DNA of 64,000 bases from Pseudanabaena sp. M53BS1SP1A06MG (GCA_020404105.1 JADBWH010000036.1:1-64000); one strand, 5' to 3'; shown: positions 7,784 to 17,240, counted from the first letter of the stretch. The notes: generated from the letters alone by a model not told the origin. Translations and numbers: made by a program.

Positions 7784-9502
7784 ATGACCTTAAAGTTTGG
7801 GATCGCACAGCTTAATCCGATCATTGGTGATTTGGTGGGTAATTGCGATCGCTTGTTAGCTGCTGTCCAAAAATTAGCAGTCCAAGCTGTGCAGTTAGTC
7901 ATAACTCCTGAACTCTCAGTTTGTGGCTATCCGCCGCGCGACCTCTTGATGAATCACCAGTTTGTGAGTGATATGGACTCCGCGATCGCTGATTTAGCCT
8001 TGAAACTGCCCCATGATGTGGCAGTACTTGTGGGGACAGTTTCTGTCAATCCTCAGGCAAATCAAGTGGGAGGTAAACATCTATTTAATAGTGCCGCTTT
8101 GTTACAGGATGGTAAAGTACAGCAAATTTTCCTTAAGAGATTGCTACCGACCTATGACGTATTTGATGAGGATCGTTATTTTCAGGCGGGGGAGGGGAGT
8201 CAAGTTTTTACGTTAAAGCTACCAGACCAAGCGTCATTGCGAGTGGGCGTGACCATTTGTGAGGATATTTGGAATGATGAGAAGTTTTGGGGAAAAAGGA
8301 ACTATGCTGATGATCCCGTGGCGGAATTGGCACAAAAAGAAGTAGATTTGCTAGTTAATTTATCTGCTTCTCCCTATGCGGTCGGTAAGCAAAAGTTGCG
8401 TGAAGCCATGCTCAGCCATAGTGCGATTGTCCATAACTTGCCATTGCTCTATGCCAATCAAGTCGGCGCAAATGATGATCTAATTTTTGATGGGCGCAGT
8501 ATGGCGTTTAATCGCAGTGGTGAAATTGTGGCACGGGGCAAAGGGTTTGAAGAGGATTTACTTGTAATTGATTTTAATCTAATTGATTTTAATCAAGTTG
8601 GTCATATTCCAAATTTATCAACCTTTGAAAGTGATGATGCAGAAGTCTTTGCGGCTCTGGTTCTTGGTGTGCGGGACTATATACAGAAATGTCGCTTTCG
8701 GAAGGTCGTCATTGGTTTAAGTGGCGGTATTGACTCGGCGTTAGTTGCAGCGATCGCCACAGAAGCGATCGGCAAAGAGAACATCTTGGGTGTGCTGATG
8801 CCTTCTCCCTATAGTTCCGATCATTCAATTACTGATGCGATCGACCTTGCCCAGAATTTAGGAATTACGACAGAAACGATTCCTATTCAGCCAATGATGT
8901 CGGCTTTTGATCAGAGTTTGGCGCATCTATTTGCGGGACAAGCTAGTGATGTCACTGAGGAGAATTTACAATCGCGGATTCGGGGGAGCTTGCTCATGGC
9001 GATCTCCAATAAATTCGGGCATTTGCTAATTTCTACGGGGAATAAATCTGAAGTGTCTGTGGGCTATTGCACTCTCTATGGAGATATGAATGGTGGTCTA
9101 GCAGCGATCGCTGATGTTCCGAAAACGCGAGTATTTTCGATTTGCGAATGGCTGAATCGCACTAATTCTCCGCTAGCAATTAAGCAGGGTGTTGCGGAAG
9201 TAATTCCTGTAAATATCATTACTAAGCCCCCTAGTGCAGAGCTAAAGCCCGATCAAGTCGATCAAGATTCCCTACCGCCCTACGATATTCTCGATGATAT
9301 TTTGCATAAGTTAATTAATCTGCATTTATCGGCCACTGAGATCATTGCCTCTGGACATGACCAAGCAACGGTTGATCGCGTAGTGCGTCTGGTCAAAACT
9401 GCCGAATTTAAACGTCGTCAAGCTGCTCCTGGTCTCAAAATTACCGATCGCGCCTTTGGTTCTGGTTGGAGAATGCCGATCGCCAGTAAGGTTACCCCTT
9501 AA
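7784..9502 (+). CDS. nadE: glutamine-dependent NAD+ synthetase
   Basis: A 572-residue two-domain enzyme that converts nicotinate adenine dinucleotide to NAD+ using glutamine and ATP. The N-terminal nitrilase-type glutaminase shows PELSVCGYPPRD (catalytic E43), the KRLLPTYDVFDE lysine region and the nucleophile cysteine in VGVTICEDIWND. The C-terminal synthetase has the ATP-binding loop GLSGGIDSALVAAIA near residue 310 and STGNKSEVSVGYCTLYGD. The start at 7784 (MTLKFGIAQLNP) matches homologues; an upstream ATG at 7709 would translate a repetitive lysine-rich stretch (KLKANRQKLKAKS) that lies in a low-complexity direct repeat and is unlikely to be coding. Confidence 0.95.
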   Translation: MTLKFGIAQLNPIIGDLVGNCDRLLAAVQKLAVQAVQLVITPELSVCGYPPRDLLMNHQFVSDMDSAIADLALKLPHDVAVLVGTVSVNPQANQVGGKHLFNSAALLQDGKVQQIFLKRLLPTYDVFDEDRYFQAGEGSQVFTLKLPDQASLRVGVTICEDIWNDEKFWGKRNYADDPVAELAQKEVDLLVNLSASPYAVGKQKLREAMLSHSAIVHNLPLLYANQVGANDDLIFDGRSMAFNRSGEIVARGKGFEEDLLVIDFNLIDFNQVGHIPNLSTFESDDAEVFAALVLGVRDYIQKCRFRKVVIGLSGGIDSALVAAIATEAIGKENILGVLMPSPYSSDHSITDAIDLAQNLGITTETIPIQPMMSAFDQSLAHLFAGQASDVTEENLQSRIRGSLLMAISNKFGHLLISTGNKSEVSVGYCTLYGDMNGGLAAIADVPKTRVFSICEWLNRTNSPLAIKQGVAEVIPVNIITKPPSAELKPDQVDQDSLPPYDILDDILHKLINLHLSATEIIASGHDQATVDRVVRLVKTAEFKRRQAAPGLKITDRAFGSGWRMPIASKVTP

Positions 9503-9504
9503 GT

Positions 9505-9537
9505 AATAAGGTGCGGCGCTTCGTACCGCACCTTATT
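9505..9537. terminator. bidirectional terminator between nadE and hisF
   Basis: AATAAGGTGCGG and CCGCACCTTATT pair perfectly around CGCTTCGTA, between two convergent genes. The hairpin abuts the hisF stop codon and would serve both. Confidence 0.8.
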
Positions 9538-10307
9538 TAAAGCGATCGCACTGGCACTTGATGAGCGCTGAGATATTCTTTAATTTCCGAAATGGTCAAT
9601 TCGCCATAGTGCAGTAATGAGGCTAGCAGTGCAGCTTCGGCATGACCTTTTGTGAGCGCTTGAAGAATATGCTCACAATTACCTGCCCCACCTGAAGCAA
9701 TTACAGGCACTTCTACTAAATCCGCAATTTGGCGCGTCAGTTCAAGATCGTAACCAGCCTTAGTTCCGTCAGCATCCATACTAGTCAGCAAGATTTCACC
9801 TGCACCGCGCTTAACGACTTCCTGCGCCCACCAGAGCGCGTCTATGCCTGTATTCTCGCGTCCACCACGGACATAGACATCCCAGCCTAAATTCTGGGGA
9901 TCGTTTCTGCGACGGGCATCGATCGCCACGACGATGCACTGATTGCCAAAGCGATCGCTACTGCGGTTAATGAGATCAGGATCGTGAACGGCAGCAGAAT
10001 TCATGCTGACCTTATCGGCTCCTGCTCGTAACAGTTCGCGAATATTGTCGAGATTGCGAACACCACCGCCAACAGTAAGGGGAATAAAAACCTGTTCAGC
10101 AGTGCGATAGACCACATCTAAAATTGTGCCGCGATCTTCATGGGTAGCAGTGATGTCAAGGAATACCAGTTCATCGGCCCCTGCTTGGTTATAAGCCTGT
10201 GCTAGTTCTACGGGATCGCCAGCATCCTTAAGATCGACAAAGTTCACTCCTTTGACGACTCGACCTGCTTTTACATCAAGACAAGGCAAAATCCGTTTCG
10301 CCAGCAT
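9537..10307 (-). CDS. hisF: imidazole glycerol phosphate synthase subunit HisF
   Basis: A 256-residue (beta/alpha)8 barrel of usual length. It shows [20 protein letters not shown] (D11 of the catalytic pair), [10 protein letters not shown]-type phosphate loop ([13 protein letters not shown]), VVAIDARR (second catalytic Asp, about D130) and [12 protein letters not shown]. HisF cyclises PRFAR with ammonia delivered by HisH to give imidazole glycerol phosphate and AICAR, linking histidine and purine synthesis. It is encoded alone, as is common in cyanobacteria. Confidence 0.97.
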   Translation of the reverse strand: MLAKRILPCLDVKAGRVVKGVNFVDLKDAGDPVELAQAYNQAGADELVFLDITATHEDRGTILDVVYRTAEQVFIPLTVGGGVRNLDNIRELLRAGADKVSMNSAAVHDPDLINRSSDRFGNQCIVVAIDARRRNDPQNLGWDVYVRGGRENTGIDALWWAQEVVKRGAGEILLTSMDADGTKAGYDLELTRQIADLVEVPVIASGGAGNCEHILQALTKGHAEAALLASLLHYGELTISEIKEYLSAHQVPVRSL

Positions 10308-10391
10308 AAGCCCTTCAAATATTACATAATCACGGTAAGAGTGAATATTTTACCTTAAACGGAAAGGGTGGCGTGAAGAGTCGTCCTTTGC

Positions 10392-12068
10392 TTATTTGAG
10401 AATTACGATCTCACCACGATCACTTGCTTGTCGATATTCCTCACCAAAATCACAATTTGCTAATTCTCCTAGTTGAATATTCTGCTCAAAATTGGGAATT
10501 TCAGGATCAATTTCGAGCGATCGCAGACATAGGGACAATCGGGTGATTTCGATGGACTCCTCGACCACATCACAGCCAAAGAGATTATGCTGCAAAATAT
10601 GTGCGATCACTTCCGTGGGATTCCTATGCACAAGGACTTCAGGATGGGGAGAGAATTTGGTCAAGAGATGATGAATACGCTCATGTTCAGAAATTAAAAA
10701 CTCTAGCGCCGTAGTCAGAAATACACCTGCACCACATTTGGGATGCACAATTTTGATATTGAGTAAGCGCTCTTGATATGCCTTGCAATATGCCAAGGTG
10801 TCTTGAGCAAACTGGCGATCGCGATCATCATCTTGATCTGCTAAAGACAAATGCTGCTGTAAAGTGCGAATAACAGACTCACTTTGGAGAATCACCTTGC
10901 AAGGTAGCTTGGGAGTACGTCTTTTGCTGAGATTGCCCAGATCCTTACGATATTGCGACAATTCTCTAATGGAATCATCAAAAAGAGCCGTCAGAATATG
11001 GCGCGTCACATCTTCGCTAAAGTCAAACCGCGTAATCTCCTTAATCTGCCGACTTAGCTCATCCCCCACAAATAGGGCCTGATCTAAAATGTGATCGTTT
11101 GCAAATAAGCCCGATGGATAAGCCTTAATCGGACTGTGGTAATTGGAATTCCCCTTTTGTACCCAACGAAAAATTGCTTTGTAATTTTCCCAAATATGTT
11201 GCTCTACATAGGGATTTACAAATTCATAAGCATCTTTAATCAGATGTTTAGGCAGTAATCCGCGATCTTCACAACAAGCGACAAATAAGATGCGATTCAA
11301 CAATTTCTGGGCTTGATAAATTGCGATCGTAATCACATCTTCCGTATGAATTTGCAGATGTGCGTCCAAACTGTTAGTCTTAGAGGCTTGAGCCAGTAAG
11401 AGCAACCGATAGCGAAAATCCTTGATTAATTGACTGCGAATTTTGTAATAGTGACTATAAAAATTTTTAAGAACCTCGGTTTCAAGTTGGTGGGATTCCT
11501 CTAATAGCTGGGTAGTTCGGGAGCGATCCTCACTGATAGCAATACCTCGCAAAAGTGTCCGCCGTGATAGTAAAAAATAAAAAGCCTTCAGTTGTCCTAA
11601 ATCCGCCAGTGATTCCCATGCAAACCTTTGGCAAAACAGTCCTGAAACATCGCGATGGTAGAGGCAAATCTCACGGTAGTCAAGCACGATCATCCATTCA
11701 GTTGTCTCATGCTGTGGCTCAGGCTTGACGATCGCCCCTTCCTCGGCAGCATTGACAATAATTTCAGCAATAACATTAACTGAAGTTTCCGTAAAAAACC
11801 CCAATGCTGGATTGGGGTGTAGCTCTAGTTCCCAATCCAAACCTGCCGTCTCAAAGGGTGATTTATACCCCAAAATATCAACAAAAATATCGTGTAAGAA
11901 CTGTGCTTCCGCAATTAGATTCGAAGGTTCATAATCATTAGCAAAACCTAACCATCGTTGAATAATTTGAAAGCGATCGCCCAAGTCTCTCGGAAAGCCA
12001 AAGGAACTAACCCGCCTCGCGAGCGGCTTAGGATGAAACAGAGAATAATATGGCGATCGCTGATTCAT
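10392..12068 (-). CDS. truncated type IIG restriction-methylase-like protein lacking the catalytic NPPY motif
   Basis: A 558-residue protein resembling the N-terminal and central parts of Eco57I/type IIG methylase-nucleases (FYSHYYKIRSQLIKDF, RILFVACCEDRGLLPKHLI, FDFSEDVTRHILTALFDDS). A SAM motif I is recognisable but altered (HPKCGAGVFL near 440-450, usually DPACGSGxFL), followed by NLFGCDVVEESIEITRLSL near 497. The protein stops about 25 residues after NIQLGEL, where the full-length family would continue to motif IV (NPPY/F) and target recognition. It is therefore unlikely to methylate DNA. Its start overlaps the DUF3007 stop (ATGA), so it is translationally coupled to ndhL-DUF3007. A decayed enzyme or a repurposed structural/regulatory protein are both possible. 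Confidence 0.65.
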   Translation of the reverse strand: MNQRSPYYSLFHPKPLARRVSSFGFPRDLGDRFQIIQRWLGFANDYEPSNLIAEAQFLHDIFVDILGYKSPFETAGLDWELELHPNPALGFFTETSVNVIAEIIVNAAEEGAIVKPEPQHETTEWMIVLDYREICLYHRDVSGLFCQRFAWESLADLGQLKAFYFLLSRRTLLRGIAISEDRSRTTQLLEESHQLETEVLKNFYSHYYKIRSQLIKDFRYRLLLLAQASKTNSLDAHLQIHTEDVITIAIYQAQKLLNRILFVACCEDRGLLPKHLIKDAYEFVNPYVEQHIWENYKAIFRWVQKGNSNYHSPIKAYPSGLFANDHILDQALFVGDELSRQIKEITRFDFSEDVTRHILTALFDDSIRELSQYRKDLGNLSKRRTPKLPCKVILQSESVIRTLQQHLSLADQDDDRDRQFAQDTLAYCKAYQERLLNIKIVHPKCGAGVFLTTALEFLISEHERIHHLLTKFSPHPEVLVHRNPTEVIAHILQHNLFGCDVVEESIEITRLSLCLRSLEIDPEIPNFEQNIQLGELANCDFGEEYRQASDRGEIVILK

Positions 12069-12403
12069 TCATCTTTGACAGCATTTTGAATTTGTTTCTT
12101 TTCTGCCTCTACCTCAGCAAGCAACCTTTCACGATCTTCAGGAGACATTTCTTCGAGTTGCTTTGCTAAAACTGCCTTTTTATAATCATCAAGTTGCTGA
12201 TTGTAAGTCATGGTTTGCGTAATAGCCCGAAACACATAGGTTGAGATCCAAGCAAGCAACACACCGACAAGTACAACTTGACTCCAAACGCCTGCATTAG
12301 TTGCATCGAAACCATTAGCACGAAATACCCAAAAGGCGATTCCACCAAATCCGAAAAAAGCAACCATAATTGCTATGGCATCAATGCGGCGCATAATCTT
12401 CAA
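12065..12403 (-). CDS. DUF3007 family membrane protein
   Basis: A 112-residue cyanobacterial protein with two membrane helices (about 9-28, IAIMVAFFGFGGIAFWVF, and 37-58, WSQVVLVGVLLAWISTYVF). A charged coiled-coil tail follows (QQLDDYKKAVLAKQLEEMSP, then EDRERLLAEVEAEKK). The family is typically encoded directly after ndhL, as here (40-bp gap), suggesting a role near the NDH-1 complex or thylakoid membrane; the function is unknown. Its stop codon overlaps the start of the methylase-like gene by 4 nt. Confidence 0.85.
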   Translation of the reverse strand: MKIMRRIDAIAIMVAFFGFGGIAFWVFRANGFDATNAGVWSQVVLVGVLLAWISTYVFRAITQTMTYNQQLDDYKKAVLAKQLEEMSPEDRERLLAEVEAEKKQIQNAVKDE

Positions 12404-12443
12404 TCTCTCAAATACTGATTTAAAGTCATTTTTAACTAATACT

Positions 12444-12674
12444 TTAAATAGTGCGTGCTTCGGGACGGAAGTTAAAGAAGGGTGATAGGACTAATAAACC
12501 AGGGAAAAAGAAAAATGCCAAAAAACAAATGAATATTCTTTCAATCGAACCAGTTTTGTACCAACGAGCCTTGAAGTAAAACAAAATGATTAGAGGTAAA
12601 ACAAGCAAATATGTACCTGCGATCGCAGCATATACAATGGCAGCAAGTATTGGAGAAGAGAGAAGAAACGACAT
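12444..12674 (-). CDS. ndhL: NAD(P)H-quinone oxidoreductase subunit L
   Basis: A 76-residue thylakoid membrane protein with two helices and the signature segments [16 protein letters not shown] and [17 protein letters not shown] of NdhL. This subunit is specific to the photosynthetic NDH-1 complex of cyanobacteria and chloroplasts. The complex drives cyclic electron flow and CO2 uptake from ferredoxin to plastoquinone. The first gene of an apparent operon with DUF3007 and the methylase-like gene; it is divergent from rpsJ with a 204-bp spacer. Confidence 0.92.
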   Translation of the reverse strand: MSFLLSSPILAAIVYAAIAGTYLLVLPLIILFYFKARWYKTGSIERIFICFLAFFFFPGLLVLSPFFNFRPEARTI

Positions 12675-12878
12675 ATTTCTATACAGGATTGTGTAGGTTT
12701 ATCTGTTAATAGATTGTAACAGTTTAGTAATCACTCAACTCACAAAATCAAGATGGAGCTTTGTTCATCTTGATTTCATGGTTGTACAGAATCTAGAAAA
12801 ATTTGTGTTTGATTTTAGTTTGCTAGAGTGCTAATATAAGAAACGCTGAAAATTTTACCCGAATACATCCCTAAGACT

Positions 12879-13193
12879 GTGGCACCTCAACAACAAAAGA
12901 TTCGGATTCGTCTCAAAGCTTTCGATCATCGCCTGCTAGATTCTTCCTGCGAAAAAATCGTCGAAACTGCTAATCGTACAAACGCGGCTGCCGTTGGTCC
13001 AATCCCCCTGCCAACACGCCGTCGTATCTACTGTGTTCTCAGATCTCCCCACGTAGATAAGGACTCTCGCGAACATTTTGAAACTCGTACCCATAGTCGG
13101 ATTATCGATATTTATCAACCCTCAGCCAAAACTATTGATGCTCTCATGAAGCTCGATCTAGCTGCTGGTGTTGATATCGAAGTAAAACTCTAA
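12879..13193 (+). CDS. rpsJ: 30S ribosomal protein S10
   Basis: A 104-residue protein with the characteristic [38 protein letters not shown] and [19 protein letters not shown] segments. The start is a GTG at 12879. S10 sits in the 30S head and also serves as NusE in antitermination. In many cyanobacteria rpsJ follows tuf; here it is a lone gene divergent from ndhL, followed by its own terminator. Confidence 0.96.
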   Translation: MAPQQQKIRIRLKAFDHRLLDSSCEKIVETANRTNAAAVGPIPLPTRRRIYCVLRSPHVDKDSREHFETRTHSRIIDIYQPSAKTIDALMKLDLAAGVDIEVKL

Positions 13194-13214
13194 CGTCTAA
13201 ATCTTCAAGCAAAG

Positions 13215-13264
13215 CCCAGAATCATGAAAGTATTTAATATTGCTTTCATAACTCTGGGTTTTTC
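13215..13264 (+). terminator. rho-independent terminator of rpsJ
   Basis: CCCAGA(A)TCATGAAAG and CTTTCATAA-CTCTGGG form an imperfect stem followed by TTTTTCTT. It begins 22 bp after the rpsJ stop. Confidence 0.75.
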
Positions 13265-13274
13265 TTATTAAATT

Positions 13275-13365
13275 AGGACTAACGCAAACCGAACGAATTT
13301 CTTAGGATTGATGTAGATGTGGTGCGGGCTTCGCCCGCACCACATCTACCCAATGCGTAAGTCCT
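13275..13365. repeat. MITE-like repeat, family 2, copy A (91 bp)
   Basis: Terminal inverted repeats AGGACTaACGCA and TGCGTAAGTCCT (one mismatch in this copy). The internal hairpin has arms GTAGATGTGGTGCGGGC and GCCCGCACCACATCTAC with loop TTC. Two other copies of identical length are at 30740-30830 and 57534-57624. Non-coding. Confidence 0.85.
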
Positions 13366-13368
13366 ATA

Positions 13369-13417
13369 AATCAAAAAGATAAGGGAGTCGTATTACACCT
13401 CCCTTATCTTTTTGATT
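13369..13417. terminator. strong hairpin next to MITE family 2 copy A
   Basis: AATCAAAAAGATAAGGGAG and CTCCCTTATCTTTTTGATT are a perfect 19-bp inverted repeat. It probably acts as a terminator or transcriptional insulator between rpsJ and the MBL gene; no gene ends directly at it. The remaining sequence to 13570 holds nothing else recognised. Confidence 0.6.
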
Positions 13418-13570
13418 ACAAATTCACGCAAAAATATTGCTAGTCGTCTACGTCATGGGCAACCGTGGTTTTATTTGTAATGGGAAAAGATCCATTTCCC
13501 TTTACTGAAGCAGGAAGTTTCTGGTTTTCTGGTTATTAGTAAATATTAGTGAAATATATACGGAATAAAA

Positions 13571-14593
13571 ATGCTGAAAAAGCTAAAGCTTAATCATCTG
13601 CTTACTTTTGCCATTGCGGCGATCGCTGCCATCATGTCAATGACAATTGGGCAAGGTTGGGAGCCTGTAGTAGCTCAAAATCAGTCACAAACTCAAGTGC
13701 AGAAGCAAGCACAAAAGCCTGCGGAAGCAACCCTTCAAACCATTAGTTTGCACAATGCAGGTTTACAGTTACAAGAGGTTGCTCAAGGTGTATATGCACT
13801 GATTGCTAGTACTGATTTTCCACCTGTGAGTCCTGCGGTCGCGATCGCCAATGGTGGGATTGTCATCGGTAGTGAAAGTGTATTGGTGATAGACTCATTT
13901 CAAAACTCAGATTTAGCTGAATTATTGATTGCAACGGTGAAATCACTGACAGATAAGCCCATCAAGTATGTATTGAATACCCATTACCACTTTGACCATA
14001 CAGGCGGTAACGTTGCCTTTGTCAAGCAAAATATTCCTGTAATTGGACGTGGTGTAATTCGTGAGTATATCCAAAGTGGCAAAAATAATACGAATGGCAT
14101 TACCCCTCCAACGGTCATTGTCAATAGTCAGACTGATATTTGGTTAGGCGATCGCCAAGTCCGCATTGAACGTGTCGATGGACATTCGGCAGGTACGGAT
14201 CTAGTTGCCTATGTCCCTGATGCTAAAGTTCTATTTACTGGTGATATGGTTTTCAATAAGCGGATTCCCTACACAGGCGATAGCGATATTCGTCAATGGC
14301 AAGGTAGCCTATATCGCTTGATTGCCACTTTCCCCGAAGCAAAGGTTGTCCCTGGGCATGGTGATGTCACTGATGTAACGGGCTTACAAGCACAGCAGGC
14401 TTATTTCAGTTGGTTAGAGCGCACGGCTTTGGAATGGAAAGCGCAGATTTTAACTAAAGAGCAAGTATTGGAGAAATTTGCGAAAGTACCTGATGCTTAC
14501 AGAGATTACAAATTTAAGGACATCTACCCTCTCAATTTAGAGTCAGCCTATGAGCAGTTTACTCGTAGCAAGATTATTCCTTTGATTCCCTAA
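13571..14593 (+). CDS. MBL-fold metallo-hydrolase with signal peptide
   Basis: A 340-residue protein. Residues 1-36 look like a signal peptide (basic MLKKLKLNH, apolar LLTFAIAAIAAIMSM, cleavage near VVAQN), so it is probably periplasmic. The zinc motif HxHxDH is present as H138-Y-H140-F-D142-H143 (THYHFDHTGGN). Further ligands appear in VDGHSAGTD, FTGDMVF and VPGHGDVT. This is the beta-lactamase-like hydrolase fold; the substrate cannot be inferred, and many relatives are not beta-lactamases. The residues 37-55 linker is glutamine-rich. It is a monocistronic gene by spacing. Confidence 0.88.
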   Translation: MLKKLKLNHLLTFAIAAIAAIMSMTIGQGWEPVVAQNQSQTQVQKQAQKPAEATLQTISLHNAGLQLQEVAQGVYALIASTDFPPVSPAVAIANGGIVIGSESVLVIDSFQNSDLAELLIATVKSLTDKPIKYVLNTHYHFDHTGGNVAFVKQNIPVIGRGVIREYIQSGKNNTNGITPPTVIVNSQTDIWLGDRQVRIERVDGHSAGTDLVAYVPDAKVLFTGDMVFNKRIPYTGDSDIRQWQGSLYRLIATFPEAKVVPGHGDVTDVTGLQAQQAYFSWLERTALEWKAQILTKEQVLEKFAKVPDAYRDYKFKDIYPLNLESAYEQFTRSKIIPLIP

Positions 14594-14892
14594 ATTACAG
14601 GCAGAAGACCTATTTTAACAGCTTTTACTCAAATATTTGTAAATAGGCTATTTCAAGAGATCAATTTACCCGAATAAAATCTTAAATAAGACCTCAACAA
14701 GTTTTCTGCACCAATCAGCCCTTGTTCAGATAGATTAGATAATTTAAAGATAGTATTGATCCCTATTGTTTCTAACATTTAGGTTTTTTTATTAAAAACT
14801 CCAAGGAAATTATAAGAGTGAAAAACTTGTTTTTAGCATATTTTTAGCATAATTTAGCTTTATTAAAATCGTTACTAGGAAATCTAAAGCGT

Positions 14893-15019
14893 GATTACCA
14901 TACTTTTCTTGCAACTGCTCGGGGACTGTGATTTCTGCTATGCCAAGTTCGCTTTGCAATTTTTTCTGACTATAACCATTGCGACTGTTGGTTTGTCCTT
15001 CTGGTCTGGATTCATGCTT
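14893..15019 (-). pseudogene. IS256-type transposase remnant
   Basis: The minus strand encodes KHESRPEGQTNSRNGYSQKK followed by LQSELGIAEITVPEQLQEKY. This corresponds to the conserved N-terminal segment of IS256-family (Mutator-like) transposases, in which a SRNGYS-K-L-x-E-G-x-x-x-x-VP pattern is typical. An in-frame TAG lies just before the fragment and nothing of the catalytic DDE region remains. The surrounding gene-free stretch 14594-15052 is otherwise AT-rich and holds nothing recognised. Confidence 0.7.
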
Positions 15020-15052
15020 CTTCTACCCTTTTTAGCCTAAACTCCAGTCACG

Positions 15053-16225
15053 TTAAATATTTGCCAAACATTGGAGTAATGTTTGAATTTGGCTAGTTGT
15101 ATGGGTTGCCATCAGAGTCAGACGGATTCGTGCAGTTGGAACCGTCGGCGGACGAATTGCAGGTGCAAAAAAGCCATTCTGTCGCAGTTGTTGGGAAATA
15201 TGCATGGTCACATCTATATCACCATCACCAAACTTGAGCGCGATAATCGGTGAATCAAACGCAATTGCATGAATTCCTAAATCCTGTAAGCCTTGTTGCA
15301 AAAATTTGACATTTTGCCAAAGTTGCTGACGACGCTCAGGTTCCTTTTGCACCAGATTAATTGCCGCGATCGCAGCCCCAGTATCCGCAGGTGAAAGAGC
15401 AGTGGTATAGATCCAAGTCGCTGCCCGATTGCGTAAATAGTCGATTAATTTTGCTGAGCCAGCGACATACCCACCTAAACTTCCCAAGGCTTTGCTAAGG
15501 GTTCCCACTTGGATTAAATCCTGCTCAATTGCTAACGATTGAGTTAGACCACCACCGCGATCGCCAAATACGCCTGTTCCATGAGCCTCATCGACGAGCA
15601 CCATGCAGTCATAGCGAGCAGCTAAGTCCATAATTTTCCGTAATGGGGCAAGGTCGCCATCCATACTAAATACGCTGTCAGTTGTAATTAGACAACGGCG
15701 GTATTTGGCGCGATTTTCTTGCAGTTTGGCAGCAAGGTCAGCGATATCGAGATGTAAATAATTGATCGACATTGCACCACTTAGTAATCCGCCTTTTTTC
15801 AGACAAGAATGGTTATATGCATCGCCTAAAATCAAATCGCGTGCGCCGACAACTGCGGAGATAGCTCCTAAATTTGCTAAATAGCCTGAGCTAAAAACAA
15901 GAGCTGCTTCAGTATTTTTGAGATTCGCGATCGCTTGCTCTAATTCCTCGTGTAAAGCCAAATGACCTGTCACCAAGCGCGAGCCCGTCGAACCAGTGCC
16001 ATACATTTGCGTCGCACTCATGGCAGCCTCAATCAAACGGCGATCGCCAGCTAACCCCAAATAGTTGTTACTGGCAAACATCAGCATTTCGCGCCCATCA
16101 ATGGTCGCGATCGTTCCCGCTTTGCTGGTGATTGTTTGCGTGGAACGATACCAATTAGCTTTATGAATTGAGGCTAAATTGCGATCGAGCCAGTCGTAGG
16201 GCGTAGATATGGGTTCATTCTTCAC
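15053..16225 (-). CDS. bioF: 8-amino-7-oxononanoate synthase
   Basis: A 390-residue alpha-oxoamine synthase (fold-type I, PLP). It shows [53 protein letters not shown] and the PLP-lysine segment [19 protein letters not shown]. BioF condenses pimeloyl-thioester with alanine to 8-amino-7-oxononanoate, the first committed step of biotin ring assembly. The related Kbl and serine palmitoyltransferase are less likely given length and motif pattern. It is divergent from the ferritin-like gene, 88 bp apart. Confidence 0.9.
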   Translation of the reverse strand: MKNEPISTPYDWLDRNLASIHKANWYRSTQTITSKAGTIATIDGREMLMFASNNYLGLAGDRRLIEAAMSATQMYGTGSTGSRLVTGHLALHEELEQAIANLKNTEAALVFSSGYLANLGAISAVVGARDLILGDAYNHSCLKKGGLLSGAMSINYLHLDIADLAAKLQENRAKYRRCLITTDSVFSMDGDLAPLRKIMDLAARYDCMVLVDEAHGTGVFGDRGGGLTQSLAIEQDLIQVGTLSKALGSLGGYVAGSAKLIDYLRNRAATWIYTTALSPADTGAAIAAINLVQKEPERRQQLWQNVKFLQQGLQDLGIHAIAFDSPIIALKFGDGDIDVTMHISQQLRQNGFFAPAIRPPTVPTARIRLTLMATHTTSQIQTLLQCLANI

Positions 16226-16313
16226 ACTTCTTTACAAATCAGTTTAAAATTGGATAGAAGGATAAGTGACGCATCGCGCCATTGATCCTACCGTTATTAT
16301 CAAGGTTTAAAAA

Positions 16314-17204
16314 ATGACTGTTGCATATCCTCGCAAACTTCGTGGACAGCTAAGCGCCCAAGACATTCTCGATCAAGTGGTGCGTCAGCGTGAAATCCAC
16401 ATGGTAACGATCAATCGCTACCGTTTTAATGAGCAGCGTAGCTGCAAAGACCTTACCGACTTGATTGAGAGACTAGATGGCAAGCCAAGGGATTTAATTA
16501 AAGACTTATCGCACCATATTGCCGATGAATCTCGTCATGCCCTCTGGCTGACCGATCTACTCTATGAACTTGGTGAAGAGATTGGTACTCCCCCAGGTAC
16601 TTCCTACATTGATGAGTTTGAGCGCCTGATTAGCTATGAAACCATCGGGAATGATCCAGAAGATGGAATCATTGAGTCCTTAGCAGCGATCAATGTCACA
16701 GAAAAGCGCGGTTGTGAATACTTTGCAGCTCATGTGCGATCGCTCCAGAAGACAGAGCAAACCCCCGAAAATATTAAGATTCGCGAAACTATCGAAAGGA
16801 TTCTTCCTGAAGAAGTGGCTCACGTTCGTTGGGGCAATCGCAAGCTTGCGGAAATTGCCAAAAAAAGTGAAGCTCACTACGCCAAGGTTGATACCGCTAA
16901 GCGCAAATATGCCGCGATCGAGCAAGCAGCCTATGAATCAGGAATGGATGTTCTTGCTGGTGCTGAGGTTCGCCGCATGGAGAACTTGATGAAGATTGCC
17001 GATACATTGCCAATCTGGCAACGTCCTCAATATATCATCGATCAACTGCCTAAGACCCTATTATCGCCTGAATTGCAAAAGGCAAGAATCGAGCTTGCTC
17101 GCAAAGCATGGGGAAAAGACCCTTCTTCTTTTGTGGAAAAGTTTATTCCCATGTTCTTTAATGCCAATCTCAAAGATACAGCGCATAAGGCTGGAACCTA
17201 TTAG
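16314..17204 (+). CDS. ferritin-like domain protein
   Basis: A 296-residue, mostly helical protein. Pairs of helices carry the di-iron-type residues: DESRHALWLTDLLYELGEEI near 75-95 and EEVAHVRWGNRKL near 162-176, with E-x-x-H in each. A conserved cyanobacterial ferritin-like family; the reaction is unknown (oxygenase, oxidase or iron handling). The C-terminal 60 residues (QRPQYIIDQLPKTLLSPELQ) lie outside the four-helix bundle. A perfect terminator follows. Confidence 0.75.
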   Translation: MTVAYPRKLRGQLSAQDILDQVVRQREIHMVTINRYRFNEQRSCKDLTDLIERLDGKPRDLIKDLSHHIADESRHALWLTDLLYELGEEIGTPPGTSYIDEFERLISYETIGNDPEDGIIESLAAINVTEKRGCEYFAAHVRSLQKTEQTPENIKIRETIERILPEEVAHVRWGNRKLAEIAKKSEAHYAKVDTAKRKYAAIEQAAYESGMDVLAGAEVRRMENLMKIADTLPIWQRPQYIIDQLPKTLLSPELQKARIELARKAWGKDPSSFVEKFIPMFFNANLKDTAHKAGTY

Positions 17205-17206
17205 TC

Positions 17207-17240
17207 CAAAAGAGAGTGGTGCTTTGCACCACTCTCTTTT
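17207..17240. terminator. bidirectional terminator between the ferritin-like gene and thiL
   Basis: AAAAGAGAGTGGTGC and GCACCACTCTCTTTT form a perfect 15-bp stem with loop TTT between convergent genes. Confidence 0.85.
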
